Below are positions 54,616-63,753 of a DNA stretch of 64,000 nucleotides, piece by piece (positions within the stretch are counted from its first letter, which is position 1; the number at the start of each line of letters is the position of its first letter). The notes beneath the pieces are model-generated. The model worked only from the letters and a program-made list of their open reading frames with translations. It made no database searches and was not told where the DNA came from. Position numbers and translations under genes: made by a program. Source of the DNA: Synechococcus sp. 8F6 (GTDB taxonomy: Bacteria > Cyanobacteriota > Cyanobacteriia > PCC-6307 > Cyanobiaceae); assembly GCF_002252665.1 (NCBI RefSeq), contig NZ_NQKZ01000002.1, positions 124,001 to 188,000 of the forward strand, given 5' to 3'.

Positions 54616-55215
54616 CTGAGCGGCTTCACGCGCCCGTTGGCCCGGCTGATCGACCAATTCGAGCGGCTGCCCGGCATCGGTCCCCGCACAGCCCAGCGAC
54701 TGGCCCTGCACCTGCTGCGCCAGCCCGAAGAACAGATCCGCAGCTTCGCCGACGCCCTGCTGGACGCCCGCAGCCAGGTGGGCCAGTGTCTGCGCTGCTT
54801 CCATCTATCAGCGGAGCCCGTCTGCGAGATCTGCCGCAACAGCGAGCGCGGCAACGGCCAGCTGTGCGTGGTGGCCGATTCCCGCGACCTGCTCGCCATG
54901 GAGCGCACCCGGGAGTTCAAAGGGCACTACCACGTGCTTGGCGGCCTGATCTCGCCGATGGATGGCATCGGGCCGGAGCTGCTCCAGATCCAACCGCTGG
55001 TGCACCGCGTGGATGCGGAGGGCATCAGCGAAGTGATCCTTGCCCTCACCCCGAGCGTCGAGGGCGACACCACCAGCCTCTACCTGGCCCGCCTGCTCAA
55101 GCCCTTCACTGCAGTGAGCCGGATCGCCTACGGCCTGCCCGTGGGCAGCGAGCTCGAATACGCCGACGAAGTCACCCTGGCCCGGGCCTTCGAGGGACGG
55201 CGCCGGGTCGAGTAG
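54616..55215 (+). CDS. recR: Recombination mediator RecR
   Basis: 199 residues if translation starts at CTG 54616, seven bases after GGAG; starting at TTG 54637 gives 192. The longer form restores [22 protein letters not shown], the usual cyanobacterial N-terminus. The zinc finger [16 protein letters not shown] is at ~64-79. The Toprim domain ([16 protein letters not shown]...[19 protein letters not shown]) follows. It loads RecA at gaps with RecF/RecO. No ATG is available in frame. Gap of five bases to lipA. Confidence 0.93.
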   Translation: MSGFTRPLARLIDQFERLPGIGPRTAQRLALHLLRQPEEQIRSFADALLDARSQVGQCLRCFHLSAEPVCEICRNSERGNGQLCVVADSRDLLAMERTREFKGHYHVLGGLISPMDGIGPELLQIQPLVHRVDAEGISEVILALTPSVEGDTTSLYLARLLKPFTAVSRIAYGLPVGSELEYADEVTLARAFEGRRRVE

Positions 55216-55220
55216 CTCCC

Positions 55221-56120
55221 ATGTCGCGCTACAGCGCCATCCCCCCTGCTGAACGGCTACCTGAGTGGCTGCAGCGTCCCGTTGGCAACGCCTCCGCGTT
55301 GGAGACGGTGCAGGGGTTGGTGAAGCAGCAGCGGCTGCACACCATCTGCGAGGAGGGCCGCTGCCCCAACCGGGCCGAGTGCTACGCCGCCGGCACCGCC
55401 ACCTTCCTGCTGGGCGGCCCGATCTGCACCCGCAGCTGTGCCTTCTGCCAGGTGGAGAAGGGTCAGGCTCCCCACCCCGTGGACGCCGGTGAAGCGGAAC
55501 GGGTGGCCGAAGCGGTGGCCACCCTGGGGCTCTCCTATGTGGTGCTGACGGCCGTCGCCCGCGATGACCGGGCCGACCACGGCACCAGCCTGTTCACCAC
55601 CACCATGGCCGCCATCCGGCGCCGCACGCCCGGAATTGGCATCGAAGTGCTCACCCCCGACTTCTGGGGCGGCCATCGCAACGAACAGGAGGGGTTGGCC
55701 GCCCAACGCCAACGGCTCGCCGCGGTGCTCGCCGCCGAACCGGCCTGCTTCAACCACAACCTGGAAACCGTGGAGCGCCTCCAGGGCGAGGTGCGCCGTG
55801 GCGCCACCTACACGCGCTCCCTGGGGCTACTGGCGGCCGCCCGCGAGCTGGCCCCCCAGACCCCCACCAAGAGCGGCCTGATGCTGGGGCTGGGTGAAAC
55901 CCACGCGGAGGTGGTGCAAACGCTGCGCGACCTCCGCAGCGTTGATTGCCAGCGGCTCACCCTGGGGCAATACTTGCGCCCATCGCTCGCGCACATCCCG
56001 GTTGCCCGCTACTGGAGTCCGGCGGAATTCGAGCAGCTGGGGGCTATCGCTCGTGAACTGGGATTCAGCCGGGTGCGCAGCGGGCCGCTGGTGCGCAGCA
56101 GCTATCACGCCGCCTCTTAG
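55221..56120 (+). CDS. lipA: Lipoyl synthase
   Basis: 299 residues. Radical SAM enzyme that inserts two sulfurs into octanoyl groups on carrier proteins. The auxiliary cluster motif [12 protein letters not shown] and the radical SAM motif CTRSCAFC are both intact, and the C-terminal RSSY is the ligand for the auxiliary cluster. Other blocks are [10 protein letters not shown] and [13 protein letters not shown]. Normal length. Immediately downstream of recR. Confidence 0.96.
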   Translation: MSRYSAIPPAERLPEWLQRPVGNASALETVQGLVKQQRLHTICEEGRCPNRAECYAAGTATFLLGGPICTRSCAFCQVEKGQAPHPVDAGEAERVAEAVATLGLSYVVLTAVARDDRADHGTSLFTTTMAAIRRRTPGIGIEVLTPDFWGGHRNEQEGLAAQRQRLAAVLAAEPACFNHNLETVERLQGEVRRGATYTRSLGLLAAARELAPQTPTKSGLMLGLGETHAEVVQTLRDLRSVDCQRLTLGQYLRPSLAHIPVARYWSPAEFEQLGAIARELGFSRVRSGPLVRSSYHAAS

Positions 56121-56172
56121 ATCTTTCAGCCCCACTGCATGCGCCGTGATCAGTTCCAAACCTTGGCCGTGA

Positions 56173-56203
56173 TGACGAACCAAGGGTTTCGCTTGGTTCG
56201 TCA
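56173..56203. terminator. Inverted repeat between convergent lipA and marC genes
   Basis: A perfect 12-bp stem (56173-56184 with 56192-56203) and a 7-base loop. It lies between two convergent genes, so it could stop both. The T-run is weak on the plus side (CATTGTTATT). Confidence 0.6.
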
Positions 56204-56301
56204 CATTGTTATTGCAATGCAATAAAAGAGCGCTCAGCACAATGTAAGAACTGCAAGGTATGAAGACCCGAGGGGAATCCATTACCACAAGGAAACAGGG
56301 C

Positions 56302-56967
56302 TCACCGAATCGCTGGCGCAAGTTGGGTGATGAAGATCTGGCTCACGCCGGTGACCATGAACTGAACTCCCATCGCGGCCACCATCAAACCCATCACCCG
56401 CATCAAGATGATGAGCCCGATCGGACCCACAACGGCCTTCAGCCAACGGCCAGCAAGAAAAATTGCCAACACAACAACAGAGAGCAGGAACGTACCCAGC
56501 ACCAGCGCAGCACCATCTTGATCAGCACGATCTTTAGCGGCATACAAGATCACGTTGGCGATCACACCAGGGCCCACCAGCAAGGGCATCGCCAAGGGAA
56601 TCACAATCTTCTGAAACACCGTTTCCGCCTCTTTCAGCTCGCCCACTTCAGCGCCAGCCCCTGACGCCTGAATATCCGAATCGCCTCCATCCCCGGACAC
56701 AATTTTCAATCCCATCAGCAACAGGAGAATTCCCCCAGCGATGCGAAAGGCATCCATCGAGACGCCGAGGAACTGGAGGATGCTCTCGCCAACAAACAGA
56801 AAGACCAGCAGCAGGGCCAGCACCGTGAGAGAGACAAACAGAGCCACGAGGCGCTGAACCCCCCGGTTCTCCCGTGCTGTGAGGCCAATGAAAATCGGCA
56901 GCACACCGAGCGGGTTAAGCAACGCAAAGGTGGTGACCATGAAATTGATCAATTCTGATCCGTTCAT
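56302..56967 (-). CDS. MarC family integral membrane protein
   Basis: 221 residues, six helices. The start FMVTTFALLNPLGVLPIFIGL and the second-half repeat IVIPLAMPLLVGPGVIANVI are the paired MarC/SNARE-associated family signatures (NP-x-G...P). Despite the name, a role in multiple antibiotic resistance is not established. Codon use is more AT-rich than in the neighbours, suggesting a different history. Confidence 0.9.
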   Translation of the reverse strand: MNGSELINFMVTTFALLNPLGVLPIFIGLTARENRGVQRLVALFVSLTVLALLLVFLFVGESILQFLGVSMDAFRIAGGILLLLMGLKIVSGDGGDSDIQASGAGAEVGELKEAETVFQKIVIPLAMPLLVGPGVIANVILYAAKDRADQDGAALVLGTFLLSVVVLAIFLAGRWLKAVVGPIGLIILMRVMGLMVAAMGVQFMVTGVSQIFITQLAPAIR

Positions 56968-57362
56968 TGAGGCTCAGGCAATTGGCGCAAATTAAGACAA
57001 CCCTGCGTCAACCGCAAGGCCTAGCAAGATTAAGTGATAAAATGAGCACCAACACGCGCAACCATATGCTTATCGCGTGTCTCGACACCAAGCGATTTCT
57101 ATCTCGCCATGGCGTACGGGTGATCTTCAATTAACATGGTGCACGCGAAGCGTTGGCCTGCCTTGATGGCCTGCCTTCCGATAGCGGAATCAGCGAAACC
57201 GCCAAAGCGCTAGAGACACAAAATACTATCAACTGATTGATTGTTTTTAATCACAAACAATTCAACTGGACTGAAGGCAACCGATCATGCCAAACCCTGA
57301 TTGCCAAAACCACAATATTCAGCAATAATCGGGACCTCTGGTCGTCCTATGCCAGCTGGTCA
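56968..57362. promoter_or_regulatory. AT-rich divergent control region of marC and the porin gene
   Basis: About 395 bases, conspicuously AT-rich. A -10-like TAAAAT occurs near 57038-57043. An 11-base direct repeat TGGCCTGCCTT lies at 57154-57164 and 57167-57177, 13 bases apart. T- and A-rich tracts lie at 57240-57265. No regulator can be named. Confidence 0.45.
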
Positions 57363-58682
57363 ATGGCACACGGCAAGAATGTCCAATGGCCTCATTGGAA
57401 TCTGAGGAAGCAGTTCGCTGTTTGTTTTTTCGTTTTATGCCAACTGCCAGGGTTTTGTCAGTCCAGTGATGAGACCACGGCGCCCAAGCCTCAGCCAGAG
57501 GAGCCAGCACAACGCATTCAAACCAATGGTTCTTCCCTAAACGGATGGATCAAGCCACCTGAATGGCTTGATCTGCAACTGCAACTGCAAGCCCAGCCCC
57601 TGGGCAACCCCAGCGGCGGCACCCAGCAGAGCGCCAGCTGGATGCAGCAGTTGACTCTGGATGTCGTGGTGGGCTCAGGCCACACCAAACCAGTGAAGCT
57701 GCGGCAAGAAGCGGATCACTGGCGTGGCCACGTGCAGCTGATGCTGTTCAGCGGCGATCCCAACTACAGCCAGAGCATCGGCGCCGCCTTCCCTCTCCAG
57801 AACAGCAGCGACCCCACAGGGCTGTGGCTCACGGAAGCAAGTGTGGAGCGGCAGATGGGTAGCGGCCCTCTGGCCTTCAAGGCCGGAGTGTTGTCGATCG
57901 ATCCGGGGTTTGTGAGTGCACCGGTGCTGGATGCCTATGTGCACTCCGCACTCAACAACACCCTCAACCTGTATGTGAGCGGTCTGCCGATCAACCCCTA
58001 CATCGCACCGGGATTGAAGCTGCGTTGGCGACCAGAGTCCTCGGGCCGCTGGGGGGAATGGCACTACGGCGCCTTCTGGCTGGATCCGGAATTCAATTTG
58101 GCGAGTCTGTTTGGTGTGAAGCCCAACCAGCCAGCGCTGAACGGCCATAGCCAGTTGCTGCAGTGGAGCTACGACGCGCTGCCAGGCGCCCAAGCCTTGC
58201 GGCGGCCGATTGCCCATGGTCAGGAGCTGATCCAGCGGCAGCTGCCGCCGCCCCTGCTCCAAATCGGAGGGGGCTATGTGGACAACCGCAGCAACGACAC
58301 GCTCAACAGCTTCATCACCGCCACCCTCACCCTGGTATCTCCTCTGTCAGTTGGTCTCGACACCCGCCTCTGGCTCGGGGCGAATGCCGGCTTTGAGTGG
58401 GACACCAATCCCGTACCCCTGTTTCTGAGTGGCGGCTGGCTGACGCAGGGGGTGGTACCAGGCCGCCCACTGGATGTGCTGGCCCTCGGCGTTGGCAGCA
58501 GCCGCTTCAGCCCCACCCTCTCGCCCGGCCAGGGCAGCGAAACCGTGCTGGAGCTCAACTACAGCTGGCTGGTGAACAGCAACCTCAGCCTCCAGCCGGT
58601 GCTGCAGCTGATCCTCAATCCCAGCGGCAGCAACGCCGAGCCGATCCTGGCCGCCGGCCTGCAACTGCAGCTGCAGTTCTGA
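57363..58682 (+). CDS. OprB-type carbohydrate-selective porin
   Basis: 439 residues from the ATG of MAHGKNVQW; an ATT/ATG further upstream (57237) keeps the frame open but reads unlike a signal peptide. The signal sequence is FAVCFFVLCQLPGFCQS. The mature part is beta-rich with alternating hydrophobic residues and ends in the outer-membrane signature LQLQLQF (C-terminal Phe). Blocks such as WLTEASVERQMG and FKAGVLSIDPGFV fit the OprB family. It lacks the N-terminal SLH domain common in cyanobacterial porins, so it may be an accessory outer-membrane channel. Confidence 0.72.
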   Translation: MAHGKNVQWPHWNLRKQFAVCFFVLCQLPGFCQSSDETTAPKPQPEEPAQRIQTNGSSLNGWIKPPEWLDLQLQLQAQPLGNPSGGTQQSASWMQQLTLDVVVGSGHTKPVKLRQEADHWRGHVQLMLFSGDPNYSQSIGAAFPLQNSSDPTGLWLTEASVERQMGSGPLAFKAGVLSIDPGFVSAPVLDAYVHSALNNTLNLYVSGLPINPYIAPGLKLRWRPESSGRWGEWHYGAFWLDPEFNLASLFGVKPNQPALNGHSQLLQWSYDALPGAQALRRPIAHGQELIQRQLPPPLLQIGGGYVDNRSNDTLNSFITATLTLVSPLSVGLDTRLWLGANAGFEWDTNPVPLFLSGGWLTQGVVPGRPLDVLALGVGSSRFSPTLSPGQGSETVLELNYSWLVNSNLSLQPVLQLILNPSGSNAEPILAAGLQLQLQF

Positions 58683-58683
58683 C

Positions 58684-59457
58684 TCAGCCCATCAGCAGCC
58701 GGTAGGCCGCCTCCAGCTGGTGAAACGCCTTGGCGTCACCGCCCAGATCGGGGTGGTGGGCCTTGGCCAGGCGGCGATAGGCGCGCTTGATCATCAGCTG
58801 ACTGGCACCGGGGTCCAATCCCAGCAGCCGCAGGGAGTCAGCGCGGGGATCCGCAGACGCCGCCTCGCGTTTGGCGTGGGATTGATGGTTGGTGTGGGAG
58901 TGGTTCTCGGTGCGGGTGCCACGGCTGCGCTGGCCGAGGCGCTCCTCGCGGCGCAGGAGCTCCTCCACCACCTGCAAGGGCGCCTCGCTCAACCACTCCG
59001 GCGCCCGTTGGCCATAGAGGGCAAAGGCCGCCCGCACAGCCCAACGGGCCCGACTGTGGGGCCCCCGAAGCGCCTCAGCCAGCTCAGTGCCCAGGCCGGG
59101 GGAGCGGCGATCGAGCTCCTGCTCCAGGCTGAGCTCCGGATTCCACCAGCGACAGCGCAGCTCCTCGATCACGCCGCGCAAGCCGGCCGGTGGTCCGATC
59201 CGCAGAGCCTGCCAGCGGGGATGGCGGGCCATGGCCTGGCTCCAGCGCTCCACCAGATCGGGACTCAGGCCGAAGGCAACCCGCGTGTCCTCCTCCTTGG
59301 GGTGTTGCCGTTGCTCCAGCTGCAGTTGCTCCAGTCGGCGCCTCAGCGCCCGTACCTCCCGACGCAGGGCATCGTTCTCAGCCAGGAGGGCGTCCACGTT
59401 GCTGGTGACGGCAGGGCTGCCGGGAGCTGGACGCCAGCGACGGGGATCAAAGCCCAT
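58684..59457 (-). CDS. Protein with coiled coil and C-terminal J domain
   Basis: 257 residues from the ATG of MGFDPRRWRP. A coiled coil (residues ~20-60: ALLAENDALRREVRALRRRLEQLQLEQ) leads to a helical middle and a His/Ser linker. The J domain at the extreme C-terminus is SLRLLGLDPGASQLMIKRAYRRLAKAHHPDLGGD with an intact HPD. J domains usually sit first, so the order is reversed. It recruits a DnaK. Last gene of the minus-strand operon. Confidence 0.75.
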   Translation of the reverse strand: MGFDPRRWRPAPGSPAVTSNVDALLAENDALRREVRALRRRLEQLQLEQRQHPKEEDTRVAFGLSPDLVERWSQAMARHPRWQALRIGPPAGLRGVIEELRCRWWNPELSLEQELDRRSPGLGTELAEALRGPHSRARWAVRAAFALYGQRAPEWLSEAPLQVVEELLRREERLGQRSRGTRTENHSHTNHQSHAKREAASADPRADSLRLLGLDPGASQLMIKRAYRRLAKAHHPDLGGDAKAFHQLEAAYRLLMG

Positions 59458-59992
59458 CCAGCCCCCCGAGGCCCAACCGCCGCGCACTGCGCCTCAGAAC
59501 TTCGCTGGCATCGGCCCGCATCAGCAGGCCGGCGCCGCCCCAGAGCAGCCGCGGGGCCAGATCGGCCGGGCCGGCACCGAGCTCGCGCAGGGGCGTGAAG
59601 CCCAGCTGGCGGAAGTAGCGCACCAAGCGGCGATGTTGCTTCTCACTGTCTCGGATCGCCAGGATCGTGGCGCGGCGGCAGGGGGTGGCCTCCAAGGCCC
59701 AGGCGAAGGTGGCAGCGCAGATCAACGGAGCCACCGCAGCGGTCTGCTCACCCTGCACCCGCATGGTGTCGAGCCGCAGGCCATCGGCCGTGGCCAAGGC
59801 CCAGCCCTTGAGCTCGCCGAGCAACAGCAGCCCGCCGCAAACCTCCTCCGGCTGCGGGCGTCGCGCCACCCCCACCCGCAGGGTCCAGGCCACCCCAGCC
59901 GGCCGGCGCACCTGCAGGCGCAGCAGCAGGCCCTGACGGCTGGCCTCGGCCTCCAGATCGGCGAGGGTCGGCACTGGCGCTGCGTTGGTCAT
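59447..59992 (-). CDS. GNAT-like protein, hypothetical
   Basis: 181 residues from ATG 59992, which overlaps the stop of the GST-DUF952 gene (ATGA). The C-terminal half reads CRRATILAIRDSEKQHRRLVRYFRQLGFTPLRELG, like the last helices and 'LGF' strand of a GNAT acetyltransferase. The acetyl-CoA loop (Q/RxxGxG/A) is not seen. Possibly a degenerate GNAT. The 3' end overlaps the J-protein gene by 11 bases. Confidence 0.6.
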   Translation of the reverse strand: MTNAAPVPTLADLEAEASRQGLLLRLQVRRPAGVAWTLRVGVARRPQPEEVCGGLLLLGELKGWALATADGLRLDTMRVQGEQTAAVAPLICAATFAWALEATPCRRATILAIRDSEKQHRRLVRYFRQLGFTPLRELGAGPADLAPRLLWGGAGLLMRADASEVLRRSARRLGLGGLDGL

Positions 59993-61029
59993 GGCCGCCA
60001 AGGCTCCGCCAGGCGCACCGCCTCCAGGGGCAGGGGGCCATACAGGTGCGGGAACAACTCCGCGCCAGGGGTGCCGCCAGGGGAACCATCAGGAGGCGCC
60101 GCCGGTTCGTGGCGCACGGCCAGGCCTGCGGACGCCAGGTGCTGGGGATCGATGCTGAGCAGCAGCACCTCACCGGCAGGCAAATCGCCATAGAAATGGG
60201 CGGCGGTGGCTGGCACCTGATCGGCAGCGCTGAGGTGGATGAAACCCACCTCCTCGAGCGCCAGGCCGCGGCTGGAACGGCGGTAGATCCCCTCGGCCCG
60301 AGCCGCCTGCCACTCCTGCCGCAAGGCCAGGTGATACAGCCAGTGCGGAGACCGCCACGGCATCCGCGCCGCCCAGGGGGGTGCGAGCGCTGCCGCCAGC
60401 TCCGGGCCGCCGAGACATCGGCCCAGCCAGGTCTGGAGGGCCACCAGCTGCGGCGCCGCATCGAAGCCCGCCGGATCAGCCAGGCGGAACTGGCGCACGA
60501 AGGGCAGTAGAGCCCAGTCGGCCAGGGATGGCCGCTCGCCCAGCAGCCAGCCCCCCGCCTCCAGGCGGTCGTTCCAGCGGCGCAGAATCGCGAGCCCGGC
60601 GAGACGATGCACCTCCCACGGCTCGCTCAGATAGCGATCGGGATATTTGAAGCGGTCGAGGTGGTGCTTGAAGGGGCCGTCATTTTCGGTGATCAGACCC
60701 TCCATCTCCGCCACCTGCGCCCCACTCCAACCCGCCAGCCAGCCGTGGGGATCGCAGCGCGCCAGGGCCCAGCCCATGATCGCCAGGCTTTCCTCCAGCA
60801 CCGGCTCCTCCTCGGGCCCAGCAGCCGCCCCCACCAGCACCGGCACCGTGCCCTTGGCCGAGGCCGCCAACAGCTCAGGCGGCTTGGCCTTGAGGCTCAC
60901 CTCCCGCAGCTCCAACGTCTCCCCCGGCCGAAACCCCGCCGCCGCCAGGGCAAGCCGCGCCCGGATGGCATAGGGGCAGCGGCGGAAGCTGTAGAGAACC
61001 GGCCGCGCGTCAGCCACCGCTGCGCTCAC
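59989..61029 (-). CDS. Glutathione S-transferase fused to a DUF952 domain
   Basis: 346 residues from GTG 61029; three more in-frame GTGs lie 15, 30 and 45 bases upstream, so the true start is ambiguous. The N-terminal thioredoxin-like domain has LYSFRRCPYAIRARLAL with a CPY active site. The GST helical domain runs to ~215. The last ~115 residues (WLYHLALRQEW...GFIHLSAADQVPATAAHFYGD...VLLLSIDPQHL) form a DUF952 domain, a small fold related to ADP-ribosyltransferases. The fusion suggests thiol chemistry joined to an unknown transfer reaction. Confidence 0.83.
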   Translation of the reverse strand: MSAAVADARPVLYSFRRCPYAIRARLALAAAGFRPGETLELREVSLKAKPPELLAASAKGTVPVLVGAAAGPEEEPVLEESLAIMGWALARCDPHGWLAGWSGAQVAEMEGLITENDGPFKHHLDRFKYPDRYLSEPWEVHRLAGLAILRRWNDRLEAGGWLLGERPSLADWALLPFVRQFRLADPAGFDAAPQLVALQTWLGRCLGGPELAAALAPPWAARMPWRSPHWLYHLALRQEWQAARAEGIYRRSSRGLALEEVGFIHLSAADQVPATAAHFYGDLPAGEVLLLSIDPQHLASAGLAVRHEPAAPPDGSPGGTPGAELFPHLYGPLPLEAVRLAEPWRP

Positions 61030-61975
61030 CGAGTTGGCCTTCACGGAGTTGGCGTTCACCGAGATGGCGCTCACCCCGCCCTCGGGCCCGCTCCATCTGG
61101 CGTTGGCGCTCCGCGAAGCGCGCCCGATCGGCATCGCTGAAGCGATCGCGGCAGTGGCGACAGCTCACGCCTGCCACGTAGCTGGGGAGCTGGCGGTCGG
61201 CCGGTGAAAGCGGCAGACCGCAGGCGTGGCAGAGGCTGTGCTCGCCGGGCTCGAGCTGGTGGTTCACCGCCACCCGCTGGTCAAACACGAAACACTCACC
61301 GCGCCAGCTGCTGCCCTGCTCGGGGATCTCCTCGAGGTAGCGCAGGATGCCGCCCTGCAGATGATGCACCCCGGCAAAACCCTGCTGCTGCAGGTAGGCC
61401 GTGGCCTTCTCGCAGCGGATGCCGCCGGTGCAGAACATCGCGATCGCCTTGGGCTGGCGCTCCGCCACCAGCGGCCTGAGCTCGCGCTCCACCCACTGGG
61501 GAAACTCGCGAAAGCTCTCGGTGCCCGGATCGATCGCCCCAGCAAAGGTGCCGATCGCCACCTCGTAGGCGTTGCGGGTGTCGATCACCAGGGTGTCGGG
61601 GTCGGCGATCAGGCCATCCCACTGCTCGGGCGGCACGTGGGTGCCCACCGCCGAGGCCAGATAGGGCTGCACCTCGGGCTGGCCAAGGGAAACGATCTCG
61701 CGTTTGAGCCGCACCTTGAGGCGGTGAAACGCCTGCTCCCCGGCCCGGCTGAACTTGGCCTGCAGCTGCTCCAGCCCCGCCACCTGCTGCAGCCGCTGCA
61801 GCACCGCCTGCACGCCGGCATCGGGGCCCGAGATGGTGCCGTTCACCCCCTCGCCAGCCAGCAGGATCGTGCCGCGCACGCCAGCGGCGTCGCCCAGCTG
61901 CAGCAGCTCGCGGCGCAGGGCCGGCAACGCCTCCAGGGCAGCAAAGCGGTAAAACGCCGCCACCAGCACGCTCAT
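61010..61975 (-). CDS. trhO: tRNA uridine(34) hydroxylase, rhodanese family
   Basis: 321 residues from ATG 61975, which overlaps the bioB stop (ATGA). The N-terminal acylphosphatase-like part contains [16 protein letters not shown]. The rhodanese domain ([21 protein letters not shown]) has the active loop [10 protein letters not shown]. The C-terminal Cys pairs CHACGLPLS...CRHC fit the YceA/TrhO family, which hydroxylates tRNA U34. The tail is extended by a GERxL repeat. Confidence 0.93.
   Translation of the reverse strand: MSVLVAAFYRFAALEALPALRRELLQLGDAAGVRGTILLAGEGVNGTISGPDAGVQAVLQRLQQVAGLEQLQAKFSRAGEQAFHRLKVRLKREIVSLGQPEVQPYLASAVGTHVPPEQWDGLIADPDTLVIDTRNAYEVAIGTFAGAIDPGTESFREFPQWVERELRPLVAERQPKAIAMFCTGGIRCEKATAYLQQQGFAGVHHLQGGILRYLEEIPEQGSSWRGECFVFDQRVAVNHQLEPGEHSLCHACGLPLSPADRQLPSYVAGVSCRHCRDRFSDADRARFAERQRQMERARGRGERHLGERQLREGQLGERSGG
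61015..61074 (-). repeat. 15-bp tandem repeats spanning the trhO/GST gene junction
   Basis: Four consecutive 15-base units of the form GTGARSGCCAACTCS. Their GTGs are at 61074, 61059, 61044 and 61029 on the minus strand; the last unit is diverged. They encode (GERxL)-type repeats at the end of TrhO and V-x-A-N-S repeats at the start of the GST frame. Confidence 0.85.
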
Positions 61976-62925
61976 CTCATCTGCACACCCGCAGCTGCCA
62001 GCAGCTCCCGGTCGGCCTCGACCGCCGGATTGCCCGTGGTGAGCAAGGTGTCGCCATAAAAGATCGAATCGGCCCCGGCCAGCAGGCACAGGATCTGGGC
62101 CTCCCGGTTGAGCTGCTCGCGGCCAGCGCTGAGCCGCACCCGCGCGATGGGCATCAGGATGCGGGCGACAGCCACCATCCGCACCAGCTCCAGCGGGTCC
62201 ACCGGCGGCAGCGCTTCCAAGGGCGTGCCCTCCACCGCCACCAGGGCATTGATCGGGACGCTTTCAGGATGGGGATCGAGGTTGGCCAGCACCTCCAGCA
62301 GCCCGGCGCGATCGCTGGGGCTTTCGCCCATGCCGATGATGCCGCCGCAGCACATCGAAATCCCGGCGCTGCGCACCCGCTGCAGGGTTTCGAGCCGCTC
62401 CTGGTAGGTGCGGGTGGTGATGATCCGGTCGTAGTGCTCGGGGCTGGTGTCGAGGTTGTGGTTGTAGGCGGTGAGCCCCGCCTCGGCCAGGCGCTCGGCC
62501 TGGGCATCGCTGAGCATCCCCGCGGTCACGCAGGCCTCCAGCCCCAGCTCCCGCACACCCCGCACCATCACCAGCATCGCCTCAAACGGCGCCCCGTCGC
62601 GGATCTCGCGCCAGGCCCAGCCCATGCAGAAGCGATGGGCCCCGGCCTGCTTGGCCGCCCGCGCCCGCGCCAGCACAGGTTCCACCTCGAGCTCCGGCCG
62701 GCCCGTCACGTCGCTGCTGTTGTGCAGCGACTGGGGGCAGTAGGCGCAGTCTTCTTCGCAGCCGCCGGTCTTGACGCTGAGCAGGGAGGCCAGTTGCACG
62801 TGGTAGCCGGGGTTGGCGGCACGGTGCACCTGCTGGGCCTGCCAGAGCAACTCCATCAGGGGCAGCTCCAGCAGCGCCTGGATTTCAGAACGGGACCAAT
62901 CGTGACGCGTGATCACAGGCAGCAA
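61972..62925 (-). CDS. bioB: Biotin synthase
   Basis: 317 residues. Radical SAM enzyme that inserts sulfur into dethiobiotin. The cluster motif CEEDCAYC lies near residues 55-62 and the family core is [28 protein letters not shown]. The second [2Fe-2S] cluster site includes VRLSAGRE (Arg ligand), and [19 protein letters not shown] closes the barrel. Complete length. Confidence 0.96.
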   Translation of the reverse strand: MLPVITRHDWSRSEIQALLELPLMELLWQAQQVHRAANPGYHVQLASLLSVKTGGCEEDCAYCPQSLHNSSDVTGRPELEVEPVLARARAAKQAGAHRFCMGWAWREIRDGAPFEAMLVMVRGVRELGLEACVTAGMLSDAQAERLAEAGLTAYNHNLDTSPEHYDRIITTRTYQERLETLQRVRSAGISMCCGGIIGMGESPSDRAGLLEVLANLDPHPESVPINALVAVEGTPLEALPPVDPLELVRMVAVARILMPIARVRLSAGREQLNREAQILCLLAGADSIFYGDTLLTTGNPAVEADRELLAAAGVQMR

Positions 62926-62976
62926 CGGAGACAGGGTGGCAGGGAAGCGTGGAGACAGACGTGGAGCCAGAACCGG

Positions 62977-63753
62977 TCAGGCCAGGGGCTCGACCCCGCC
63001 GAAACGGCGCTGGCGGCCCTGGTAGTCGAGCAGGGCACCCCTCAGGGCCGCCTCATCGAAATCGGGCCAGAGCACATCGGTGATGTGGATTTCGGCGTAG
63101 GCCAGCTGCCAGAGCAGGAAGTTGCTGATGCGGTGCTCACCGCTGGTGCGGATCAGCAGGTCGGGATCGGGCTCGCCGGCGGTGTGGAGCTCACTGGCAA
63201 AGCTTTGCTCATCAATGGCGCGGGGATCGAGCGCACCGGCCGCGCAGCGCTCGGCCAGCCGCTGGGCGGCCCGCACCAACTCGGCCCGGCCGCCGTAGTT
63301 GGTGCACACGTTGAAGTGGATGCCGGTGTTGGCCGCGGTGCGTTCGGTGGCATCGGCAATCAGCCGTTTCAGGCCCTCGGGCAGCGGCTCGAGATCCCCC
63401 AGAAAGCGGATCCGCACCTGCTCCTGCTCCAGGGCGTGCAGCTCGCGGGCCAGCACCCGCTCAAACAGGGTCATCAAGAAGCTGACCTCCTCGCCAGGAC
63501 GGCTCCAGTTTTCAGTGGAGAAGGCGTAGGCGGTGAGGGCCCCGATGCCCCAGTCGCTGCATAGCCGCAGGGTGCGCTTGAGCGCCTCGACCCCCTCGCG
63601 ATGGCCCATCACCCGCGGCAGGTTGCGCTGCTTGGCCCAGCGGCCATTGCCGTCCATGATCACGGCCACATGGCCGGGCAGCCGCGCCGGATCGAGGCCG
63701 GGCGGCATGGCCTGGGGGGCAGTCGCAGTGGTGGTCGCCAGGGCGCGACTCAT
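62977..63753 (-). CDS. uppS: Isoprenyl diphosphate (undecaprenyl) synthase
   Basis: 258 residues. Cis-prenyltransferase making the C55 lipid carrier for cell wall and polysaccharide. Motifs are [20 protein letters not shown] (catalytic Asp), [19 protein letters not shown], and [35 protein letters not shown]. The start overlaps the stop of the upstream cdaA gene (ATGA). Confidence 0.96.
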   Translation of the reverse strand: MSRALATTTATAPQAMPPGLDPARLPGHVAVIMDGNGRWAKQRNLPRVMGHREGVEALKRTLRLCSDWGIGALTAYAFSTENWSRPGEEVSFLMTLFERVLARELHALEQEQVRIRFLGDLEPLPEGLKRLIADATERTAANTGIHFNVCTNYGGRAELVRAAQRLAERCAAGALDPRAIDEQSFASELHTAGEPDPDLLIRTSGEHRISNFLLWQLAYAEIHITDVLWPDFDEAALRGALLDYQGRQRRFGGVEPLA

